A DNA stretch of 60,446 nt from Vreelandella rituensis (GTDB lineage Bacteria; Pseudomonadota; Gammaproteobacteria; Pseudomonadales; Halomonadaceae). Below, piece after piece: positions 54,097-60,446 of this stretch. A program made the position numbers and the translations under genes. Numbering within the stretch: position 1 is the stretch's first letter; every line of letters starts with the position of its first letter. Location: the NCBI RefSeq assembly GCF_003336665.1, contig NZ_QPIJ01000019.1:1-60446 (forward strand). The letters are read 5' to 3'. The notes beneath the pieces are model-generated. The model made no database searches, was not told the origin of the DNA, and saw nothing but the letters and a program-made list of their open reading frames with translations.

Positions 54097-54378
54097 TTAT
54101 TTGGTTTCGGGCGGCGCAGCCGAGAGCTCATGTACCCAAATCAACAATTCCGCCACCACCTGGTACAAACCAGAGGGTATCTCGGCATCCAGATCCAACT
54201 GCATCAACAGGGCCACCAGCTCAGGGGCATCATGGACGTAGATGCCTTGGCGCTGCGCCTCCGCCATGATGCGTTCAGCCATTTCTCCGTAGCCTTTTGC
54301 AACGACTTTAGGAGCACTATCACCGTCTTGATAAGCCAATGCCACCGCTTGGCGGCGACGTTCACGCTGAGAGGCCAT
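54097..54378 (-). CDS. small FlhB C-terminal-domain-like protein (export-switch paralogue)
   Basis: 93 residues from ATG 54378, with GGAGG six bases upstream; an earlier ATG at 54384 is too close to it. It matches the cytoplasmic part of FlhB after the cleavage site (VALAYQDGDSAPKVVAKGYGEMAE, then DAPELVALLMQLDLDAEIP) but lacks the TM region and the NPTH motif. Such FlhB-like proteins (YlqH/FhlB type) usually sit beside fliK, as here, where the gene starts inside the fliK end. It may modulate substrate switching. Confidence 0.7.
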   Translation of the reverse strand: MASQRERRRQAVALAYQDGDSAPKVVAKGYGEMAERIMAEAQRQGIYVHDAPELVALLMQLDLDAEIPSGLYQVVAELLIWVHELSAAPPETK

Positions 54379-55582
54379 TGTCATCCTCCGGTTCTATCAA
54401 GCGTGCTTTTACCTGCACCTTACGCATATCCAATGCCTCTAGTCGCGCCTGCAACTGCCCCAGCCCCGCCTCCAGCCGCTGGTGCGTTTCCACCTGAGAA
54501 GTGGTCAGATCCAAACTTAGAGTGTCGCGGTAGAACCACAATGAGGCGCTAAAATCCCCCAGGCCTGGGACTTCGAGCTTAATATCCGACCGCCATCCCG
54601 AAGAGGCATCGTCTGTATCGTCTTGCTCTTCTCGTTCTTTCTCACGAGGAGGCAAGTTGATGACGAGCGCCATAAAAATGCCTGCCCATACATCCCCTTC
54701 CCAGCGAATCGTAGGCGTCACCAGCATTTCCAGCTGTTGACGTACGATACCTTGCAAGCTTTCTTGAACTACATCACTGGAACGACGTGAAGCAAGTAGA
54801 GTTTCCTCCATATCACGCCCACCTGCCGCTTCCAAGCCACGTCCTTGAATCGCGTCCGGAACACTAGCAGCCGCTGGGCGCTCCAGCAGAAGCGCTGTCG
54901 AGGCACCTTGTTGGGTAGTCGCCGGCGTCAGAACAGTGTTAGGCAGAATTTTCCCTTGGCCCACATTAGCCTCGGCTTTCGGGGAGGAAAGAGGGGATGC
55001 AAGGGGCGCCGCTAATAATGAGACGCCCTGTCCTTGTGCTGGGCCAGCCGATACTGGTGCAACGACACGCCCTGTCTGAAGCATTTGGGGCTCACGGGCG
55101 AGCTGCTGGCGTGTGGTTTCGCCTTGATACCAACGTTTCAGATGGGATTCATAAAATAGTCCACTATCACGAATACTGCTTTCGATTCGGCTCGCCAGAG
55201 TACTCGCAACCGGCGGCTCGCCAGCCTGCATCAAGGGTGCCGGTGTACGCACTACGGAAGGAGGTGCCGGAAATCGCAGCAACACATCGGCGATGCTTCT
55301 CGCGGCAGGACTGAAGTGAGTTTGCGTTGATACCGGGGCATTGGAAGAGTGCTCTCCACGCGGCAACGACCGTGCGCCTTCCGGCAAAGGCATGCGCTGA
55401 AGGTCGGTCAATGGCGGAGCGGGACGGCCGTCCAGGCGCGAGTCACTACGCAGAGCGCGCGGCCCTTCACCCGACAACACCGGTTTGACCGGCTCATTCA
55501 GTACACGCTGTGCCGGCGCCTCACCGCGTCGCCCCAGCACCTCATGGAGCAGGGTATCTATCAGTGGGTTAATCCCACTCAC
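54362..55582 (-). CDS. fliK: flagellar hook-length control protein (FliK-like)
   Basis: 406 residues from a GTG that overlaps the fliT stop (GTGA). The first ~280 residues are low-complexity, rich in Pro/Ala/Ser, like a ruler region. The last ~100 residues (FSASLWFYRDTLSLDLTTSQ, then LQARLEALDMRKVQVKARL) match the C-terminal hook-length domain that contacts FlhB. It sits after fliST and before an flhB-like gene. If a second fliK lies elsewhere, this could be the variant copy. Confidence 0.7.
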   Translation of the reverse strand: MSGINPLIDTLLHEVLGRRGEAPAQRVLNEPVKPVLSGEGPRALRSDSRLDGRPAPPLTDLQRMPLPEGARSLPRGEHSSNAPVSTQTHFSPAARSIADVLLRFPAPPSVVRTPAPLMQAGEPPVASTLASRIESSIRDSGLFYESHLKRWYQGETTRQQLAREPQMLQTGRVVAPVSAGPAQGQGVSLLAAPLASPLSSPKAEANVGQGKILPNTVLTPATTQQGASTALLLERPAAASVPDAIQGRGLEAAGGRDMEETLLASRRSSDVVQESLQGIVRQQLEMLVTPTIRWEGDVWAGIFMALVINLPPREKEREEQDDTDDASSGWRSDIKLEVPGLGDFSASLWFYRDTLSLDLTTSQVETHQRLEAGLGQLQARLEALDMRKVQVKARLIEPEDDNGLSA

Positions 55583-56016
55583 AGCGACCTCTTACCAGAT
55601 AATTTATCCAGATGTGCCGGAATCTCTTCCGGCGCCTCAACCGCTTCGCTATGCCCTACCGGTGCCTGCTGAGGGGCATAAGCTCGGTGCAGGCTACGCT
55701 GTCGTTGAGATACGCCTATCAGCTTACCCAGTTCGTCACGACGTTCGACAAGTAATTGGCGCATTTGTACATCATGCTCAAGAATGCTTTCAAGCAGGTC
55801 GGCCTTTTGCTGACTATGTATGGAATCCAACGTGATGGAAGCATCCAGCTGCTGTAACTCATCCACCAGCAAGACATAGTGAGTCCGTTGCTCGATGAGT
55901 TCCGCCCACTGCTCTTGATGCGCCAGCTCATGCATATGCTTGACACTCGCCAGCAGCGCCGCATAAGCCTTCAGCAAGGCGTCCTGAGCATCCTGAGTGT
56001 CACGACGAGAAGACAT
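55579..56016 (-). CDS. fliT: flagellar export chaperone FliT-like protein
   Basis: 145 residues from ATG 56016 (GAGG five bases upstream); the frame extends to 56073 inside fliS. It is a helical bundle (LLKAYAALLASVKHMHELAHQ, then RTHYVLLVDELQQLD), with a C-terminal tail after residue ~105. FliT is the FliD chaperone and an FlhDC antagonist in enterobacteria. Position after fliS supports the call, although sequence similarity is loose. Confidence 0.65.
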   Translation of the reverse strand: MSSRRDTQDAQDALLKAYAALLASVKHMHELAHQEQWAELIEQRTHYVLLVDELQQLDASITLDSIHSQQKADLLESILEHDVQMRQLLVERRDELGKLIGVSQRQRSLHRAYAPQQAPVGHSEAVEAPEEIPAHLDKLSGKRSL

Positions 56017-56023
56017 TAGCGCC

Positions 56024-56437
56024 TCATGCACTTTGCTGGCCGATTTCACGCCAGGCGGAAGCGATATCTTCAAGTAAGCGTTCTGCCTGGTTCAGGCTTT
56101 CTTCATCATTACGCAGGTTGGCTGACAACAATAAACGGGCAATATAATCATAGAGCGATCCCAGCCGCTCAGCGACTTCACCGCCTTTTTCCTGGTCAAG
56201 TGCTGCCGCCAGACCATTATTGATAATATCCAGAGCCTTGGAAATCGCCTTGCCTTTTTCTGCTGTGTTGCCCGCCTGAAGATGAATACGTGCAGCACGG
56301 ATAGACGCCTGAGCACCATCGAACAACAGCACAATCAGCTGGTGAGGGTTGGCTGACATCACGCCACTTTCAACGCCTACCCGGGCGTAGGCACTGGCTC
56401 CACGGCCATAAGTTGCAGCCCCACGAGTCACACTCAT
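56024..56437 (-). CDS. fliS: flagellin export chaperone FliS
   Basis: 137 residues from ATG 56437 (AGGAG ten bases upstream). Family marks are YARVGVESGVMSANPHQLIVLLFDGA and GSLYDYIARLLLSANLRND. It binds the C-terminus of flagellin before export. It is the first gene of a fliS-fliT-fliK-flhB-like unit behind a sigma-28 promoter. fliC and fliD are not in the window. Confidence 0.92.
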   Translation of the reverse strand: MSVTRGAATYGRGASAYARVGVESGVMSANPHQLIVLLFDGAQASIRAARIHLQAGNTAEKGKAISKALDIINNGLAAALDQEKGGEVAERLGSLYDYIARLLLSANLRNDEESLNQAERLLEDIASAWREIGQQSA

Positions 56438-56499
56438 GAATTGGTTACTCCTGTTCAATGGGTTCAGCACGCCGCTACTTGCGTTGCTATTACTACCGC

Positions 56500-56526
56500 T
56501 TATCGGCGTCTGATAACACGACTTTA
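56500..56526 (-). promoter_or_regulatory. sigma-28 (FliA) promoter of fliST
   Basis: Read on the minus strand: TAAAGTCG (56526-56519), an 11-bp spacer, then GCCGATAA (56507-56500), against the consensus TAAAGTTT-N11-GCCGATAA. Only two bases differ and the spacing is exact. It lies about 63 bp before the fliS start. It places fliS, fliT, fliK and the flhB-like gene in the late class. Confidence 0.8.
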
Positions 56527-56542
56527 ATTGCCCTGGACCGCA

Positions 56543-58354
56543 TCAGGTCGAAACAGCCACTTCTCCCACTGGCTTTCCCAGCTTTTCCAATACGTTACCT
56601 CGAATCGACGCACCCAGATTTTCTCGGGTAGGCGATTCGTTCACCTGGGTGAGCTGTACTTCCACCGGGTTGCCCTGGCCATCAATTCGCTGAATCCATG
56701 CCAGTTGATCGCTGGAAAAACGCACCAAGGAGCCAATCGGCAGCACCTTGAAGTGTTGTACATAACGTCTCATCCAGCGTGGATCAAACTGGTGGGGATG
56801 GCGCAGCAAGTGGCGGTAAATTTCCTGGACGGTTCGCGCAGGGCGGTCAATTCGGTTACGACGCATTGCCTCGACCACATCCACTATGGCGCTCGCCCTG
56901 GCCAATTCATGCAGCTCGTCACCAATCAACCCCGCGGGATAACCGCTGCCGTCCATGCGCTCATTAATGCCCCCGATGACCGCCGTGGCGATCTTTCCGG
57001 AAAGCCAAGTGCAATTTTTCAAGCGATCCAACAGCAAGGGCACATGCTCGCTCAGCGTTTGCCGATGGGGCGCTTCAAAGTTTGCTGACTTGAACAATAC
57101 TTGCGGCACCAGCGCTTTGCCCAAGTCATGCACTAAAGCGCTGGCGGCAATCGCCTTACGTACATCACCGGGAATATTTTTCCCCACCAGATCCAAAAGA
57201 TGAATCGCCACGGCGAGCCCGTGCCTGACCAGTAATGGTTCAGGGGTCATGCAACGCGAAGCAAACAGCAGCGCCTCTCTATCCTCGTCATGCAATACCA
57301 GTAAACGATCGGTATAACGAGACAGTTGACGCGAATCGATATCACTGCCTTGCTGCAACGTCAGCATCTGGGCATCCAGATAGGCGGCCACTTTTACCAA
57401 CCGTCGCGCCATGGGCGTCGCATAGCGCTTGACGTCACGTCGGCCGATGTTCTCATTGGCCGTGCTTTTACCTTCTTTAGGTTCGAACAGAGGTGAAGGC
57501 AGGCGGGCACCCTGCACATCTTTTTTATAGCGCGCCGCTTCACGTTCGATTTCACAGACGAAGTACCAGATCTGGCGTTCTTGCTCGGTACTGCAATCGT
57601 AAAAACGACATCCTAGGCGTAACAGTTTGTGATCCGCATCAGTTTTCTGATGGCAAGGCGTGACGTCAGCAAGAAAATGCGTGCCATCAGGAAAATGGAA
57701 TTCAATCTTCAATGGAGAGGAGGCAGACGCAAGGAGGCCACTTGCCGCCATCGGCAATTCAAGCTGGCAACCGTCTTGAGATAAATCACGCAGGTCTCCC
57801 TGAACGGCCATATCATCCTCTCCGTACAGGGTAGCGATTACCTCCATGCCCATACGCAACTCAGCACGAAAGGATTCACGCCTTTGCAGAACTTCCAGGT
57901 ATTCGGGGTACTCACAGCAACACAGAAAGCGCCCCCCGGAACGGCGGGTTTCGGTCAGCACCAAGGGCGAGGTTCGCACGAGCTTACCTTCGGTCTGGCC
58001 ACTCAAACAAAACCGTGTGCCCTCCTCCAGTTCCGCGAGCAAGTGAGTCACCGAGGAAAGATCCACGACCAGCATCTGACCCGAATGCTGCTCCATCAAT
58101 ACTATAGGTTCACGCTCAGCCTCAGCCTGCTCCACTTGAAGTGAAACACCACCGGTTTCCACAAGCGCGTTCAGCAATGCCTCGATAGATACAGGCCCGA
58201 TTACTTTTTCAAACTCGTCTTGCTGCGCTGCCATCCTCGCCTCGCTTTCATATAACTCAGTGATAATTTCACGACCGCAGGAGGATAACAGATGCTGCCA
58301 CAAGGACGTATCCAGATAAGCATCGAGCGTGATTTGTTCTTGCTTTCCCCACAT
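56543..58354 (-). CDS. YcgR-like PilZ protein fused to an altered HD-GYP domain
   Basis: 603 residues. A YcgR-N-like flagellar-brake region spans ~60-155 and PilZ ~155-275, with the c-di-GMP motifs RESFR and DLSQDG intact. A linker follows, then an HD-GYP region at ~375-540: RHGLAVAI, LVHDLGK and SEHVPLLL are kept, but the HHE-D-GYP motif reads INERMDGSGYP, so both metal-binding histidines are missing. It likely binds c-di-GMP and acts on the motor, while hydrolysis is doubtful. It stands between the fliS unit and the Aer-like gene. An FNR-type box lies 36 bp upstream. Confidence 0.78.
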   Translation of the reverse strand: MWGKQEQITLDAYLDTSLWQHLLSSCGREIITELYESEARMAAQQDEFEKVIGPVSIEALLNALVETGGVSLQVEQAEAEREPIVLMEQHSGQMLVVDLSSVTHLLAELEEGTRFCLSGQTEGKLVRTSPLVLTETRRSGGRFLCCCEYPEYLEVLQRRESFRAELRMGMEVIATLYGEDDMAVQGDLRDLSQDGCQLELPMAASGLLASASSPLKIEFHFPDGTHFLADVTPCHQKTDADHKLLRLGCRFYDCSTEQERQIWYFVCEIEREAARYKKDVQGARLPSPLFEPKEGKSTANENIGRRDVKRYATPMARRLVKVAAYLDAQMLTLQQGSDIDSRQLSRYTDRLLVLHDEDREALLFASRCMTPEPLLVRHGLAVAIHLLDLVGKNIPGDVRKAIAASALVHDLGKALVPQVLFKSANFEAPHRQTLSEHVPLLLDRLKNCTWLSGKIATAVIGGINERMDGSGYPAGLIGDELHELARASAIVDVVEAMRRNRIDRPARTVQEIYRHLLRHPHQFDPRWMRRYVQHFKVLPIGSLVRFSSDQLAWIQRIDGQGNPVEVQLTQVNESPTRENLGASIRGNVLEKLGKPVGEVAVST

Positions 58355-58390
58355 ACCGACATGGCTTGGCCGGCCATCACGTATCTACAA

Positions 58391-58404
58391 ATGACCTAGA
58401 TCAA
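58391..58404. promoter_or_regulatory. FNR/Anr-type box between the PilZ/HD-GYP gene and the Aer-like gene
   Basis: The minus strand reads TTGATCTAGGTCAT, differing from the Anr/Fnr pattern TTGAT-N4-GTCAA in one base. It is centred about 43 bp before the PilZ/HD-GYP start, an activating distance if transcription begins close to the gene. Oxygen control of a motor brake beside an aerotaxis-type receptor would make sense. Confidence 0.45.
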
Positions 58405-58564
58405 CCCTTCTTCATATTAATAACCAGAAACCCAACCTCCTTTTGCATAAATAAACTTACTGATTACTATCGATAACTGTCGGCTCATCACCTTTCGAAC
58501 ACGCAAGGCAGTCTTCACACCGACATTGTCACCATGGCTCCGACCTTCAGAAAGGGAACTCTCA

Positions 58565-60271
58565 ATGCTGCATCATCAGAACAAGAATACGTCTTCTCAA
58601 GAGATACAAGACGACGATGTGCTGATTTCAAAAACCGACCTAAAAAGCAAAATAACTCATGCTAACCAAAGATTTATTGAAGTAAGTGGTTACAGTAACG
58701 AAGAGCTGCACGGATCACCACATAATATCGTTCGCCATCCGGATATGCCGGGCATCGTGTTCGCTGACATGTGGAAAGACTTACTGGAAGGAAAGTACTG
58801 GACTGGCCTGGTCAAGAATCGACGCAAAGATGGCACTCATTATTGGGTAAGAGCGAATGTGGTTCCCGTACGTGAAAATGGACAAGTGACAGGATTTGTA
58901 TCGATTCGCGTCAAACCGGAACCTGAAGCGGTAAAGGAAGCTGAAAATGTTTATCGCAGCATCCGTAATAATGAGCATCGCTATCGCGTCAAACATGGCA
59001 CGGCCTATCGAAGCAGCCTTTGGCATCGATTGATCAATACCTTCACTCGCTCGGACAACCGACATGCTCATGCTGTTGCGGTCAGTTTTGCCATTGCGCT
59101 AACGGTCGGAGCACTAGGCGGATTCGCAGCAACTCAAGCTAGCTCATCTATGCACGCTTGGTTATCGTTAGGCGCGGGTATAGTACTCGGCCTTATTGTT
59201 AGCCTGCACAGCTGGTTTAATCATTTACGTCTTCATCAGCTGATGCGGCACGCCACTGATTTCTCCCTGCAACTTGCCGCCGGCAATCTTGCCGTTCAGC
59301 CTCTCACCACCCGAGGCAGCATCCAGCACACTCTGTCTTCCATGGGTTTTATGCGCCAATCACTGGAGGCCCTGATCAGCAATATCAGTCAAAGAGTCGG
59401 CGTGGTACGTCCTTCCGTCGAGAAGTTACTTGAAAGCAATGAAGCCATGGCTATACGTATCGAGCAACAGGCATCAGCCGTTCAGCAAACAGCTGCCAGT
59501 ACGGAGCAAATTTCCTCGACTGTGGCCCAAAGTGCCGAAAATGCGCAACTAGCAAGCCAAGCTTCATTGAATAATGTAGAAGAAGTGGATCATGCCAATC
59601 GCGTTATCCAACAGCTGAGCAATTCCATGGAAAAAATCGCCCGCCATACCGAAAATATGGCCGGCATGGTCAGCACCATTGACAATATCGCCTTCCAAAC
59701 CAATATCCTGGCACTCAATGCTTCAGTGGAAGCTGCACGTGCCGGTGAGCATGGAAGAGGGTTTGCCGTGGTAGCGCAAGAAGTGCGTAAACTTGCAGAG
59801 CAATCGGCACATGCCGCGCAACAAGTGCAACAATTGATTACCCAGGCCCAGGAAGGCGTTCATGGAGGGCGTGAAAATGCCACGGAAGCCGAACAGGTCA
59901 TGCACACGATTCGAGAGGCAAGCCATCGCGTCAATGACTTGATGGGAGAAATTAGCGCCGCGTCCCAAGAACAGAGTCAAGGCATTTCACAAATCAGCCA
60001 AGCAATTACCGAAATCGATCGCGCTACTCAAGACAGTGCGGCCAATATGCAAATCTACATTACAGCCACCACTTCATTGCGTAGCGAAGTCAATGGGTTG
60101 GCGCATAGCACCTTTGCCTTTCTTCCCGATGCACAGCTACAAAGTGCTCAAGCCTTGCTAAGCAAACCGCCAGTTATTAACGACAAGCAAAACAGTATCG
60201 AGACACCCAACCGCTCACATGCGCTGCTCCCTGCACACAAGCAGCCCGAAACAAGCTGGGAGACGTTTTAA
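58565..60271 (+). CDS. Aer-like PAS receptor for aerotaxis or redox taxis
   Basis: 568 residues from ATG 58565 (AAGGGA upstream); the frame is open to 58526. The PAS domain (1-120) has [12 protein letters not shown], as in FAD-binding Aer. Two TM helices ([20 protein letters not shown] and [18 protein letters not shown]) sit close together with no periplasmic domain. HAMP-like and signalling regions follow ([20 protein letters not shown]). It ends SWETF, the CheR/CheB tether. The topology is that of Aer, so it probably senses respiratory redox state. It is the only plus-strand gene of the motility block. Confidence 0.88.
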   Translation: MLHHQNKNTSSQEIQDDDVLISKTDLKSKITHANQRFIEVSGYSNEELHGSPHNIVRHPDMPGIVFADMWKDLLEGKYWTGLVKNRRKDGTHYWVRANVVPVRENGQVTGFVSIRVKPEPEAVKEAENVYRSIRNNEHRYRVKHGTAYRSSLWHRLINTFTRSDNRHAHAVAVSFAIALTVGALGGFAATQASSSMHAWLSLGAGIVLGLIVSLHSWFNHLRLHQLMRHATDFSLQLAAGNLAVQPLTTRGSIQHTLSSMGFMRQSLEALISNISQRVGVVRPSVEKLLESNEAMAIRIEQQASAVQQTAASTEQISSTVAQSAENAQLASQASLNNVEEVDHANRVIQQLSNSMEKIARHTENMAGMVSTIDNIAFQTNILALNASVEAARAGEHGRGFAVVAQEVRKLAEQSAHAAQQVQQLITQAQEGVHGGRENATEAEQVMHTIREASHRVNDLMGEISAASQEQSQGISQISQAITEIDRATQDSAANMQIYITATTSLRSEVNGLAHSTFAFLPDAQLQSAQALLSKPPVINDKQNSIETPNRSHALLPAHKQPETSWETF

Positions 60272-60332
60272 AGCTGGCAATTGAGCAGATAATTTCCAGG
60301 AACCGCAAAAACTGACTGCATGGTAATGAACT

Positions 60333-60366
60333 ACCACGCCTAAGCGGCTGCGCCGTTAGACGTGGT
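60333..60366 (-). repeat. terminal hairpin of an IS200/IS605-type element (possible omega-RNA end)
   Basis: ACCACG (60333-60338), CTAA and CGGC pair with GCCG, TTAG and CGTGGT (60361-60366) around a TGC loop, with a single mismatch. A second stem, CTCGC/GCGAG, lies at about 60374-60389. The first stem overlaps the stop of the minus-strand tnpB-like frame. In IS605-type elements the tnpB 3' end and right-end hairpin form the guide RNA scaffold. Confidence 0.4.
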
Positions 60367-60446
60367 TTCACTCGCTCGTTGGCGAGCTTCTAATGTCAAT
60401 GGGTGATCAATGTGCGTAATTGACATGGGCGTGTCCACAACGCCCT
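60340..60446 (-). CDS. tnpB: C-terminal end of a TnpB-like (IS200/IS605 OrfB) protein, partial
   Basis: A minus-strand frame enters from beyond 60446 and ends at TAG 60342-60340. The visible tail reads GVVDTPMSITHIDHP and ends TSNGAAA, with an ACG/TPM-type tail like those after the zinc ribbon in TnpB. Its final codons lie inside a strong hairpin, which is usual for tnpB genes whose 3' end doubles as guide-RNA scaffold. Only ~35 codons are visible, so this is a tentative call. Confidence 0.4.
   Translation of the reverse strand, partial: GVVDTPMSITHIDHPLTLEARQRASETTSNGAAA

Noticed and set aside
58452..58476. Sigma-28 promoter for the Aer-like receptor (TAAA and CGATAA)
   Set aside because: The spacing between the two elements is two bases too short and the GCC of GCCGATAA is missing, so it falls below the quality of the fliS promoter.
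1..60446. CRISPR arrays
   Set aside because: No regularly spaced repeats of 23-47 bp were seen on either strand.

Overview
The window reads as a chromosome segment of a Halomonas-like gammaproteobacterium. This is inferred from the FlhDC-driven flagellar and chemotaxis locus with FlhE, a split coenzyme-B12 ribonucleotide reductase (NrdJa/NrdJb), the ssb - YajR-like MFS - uvrA arrangement and the moderate-to-high GC of the backbone. No rRNA, tRNA or CRISPR array was seen.

Bases 1 to about 16.7 kb look like an acquired island. A possible IS256-type terminus lies at the left edge. Then come an SOS-controlled umuDC pair, an ORF with a DUF2384 (ParS/Xre antitoxin)-like C-terminus, and a two-gene Gabija anti-phage system (gajA, gajB) that is visibly AT-richer than the rest. 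Just 3' of gajB is a 74-bp imperfect palindrome with the layout of an integron attC site, so the Gabija block may have travelled as a cassette. Next is a divergent unit (XRE regulator against a winged-helix/coiled-coil protein plus SF2 helicase) that I cannot match to a named system. A truncated flavodoxin gene follows. The island ends in a tightly overlapping six-gene minus-strand operon: three different tyrosine recombinases, two small coiled-coil proteins and a RecD2-like helicase. It resembles Tn554-type/GInt integration modules and abuts an AT-rich stretch with three AACTATAC repeats next to the 3' end of ssb.

From 16.7 to 32 kb the backbone holds ssb, a YajR-like exporter, uvrA, a Crp/Fnr regulator, a DUF481 outer-membrane protein, nrdJb and nrdJa (with tandem NrdR-like boxes upstream), a secreted protein and two c-di-GMP enzymes. 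One of these is a phytochrome-like GGDEF protein that has lost its bilin ligands.

From 32 to 60 kb nearly everything is flagellar and chemotaxis machinery on the minus strand: a PomAB-like stator, fliA, flhE, an ORF in the usual flhG position, a very long flhF, flhA, flhB, cheZ, cheY, cheB, a tiny coupled ORF, cheR, two MCPs, cheW, cheA, motB, motA, flhC, flhD, a small flhB-like gene, fliK, fliT and fliS (behind a near-perfect sigma-28 promoter), and a YcgR-like PilZ/HD-GYP fusion. A divergent Aer-like receptor closes the set. The last 100 bases on the minus strand look like the end of an IS200/IS605 tnpB with its terminal hairpin.
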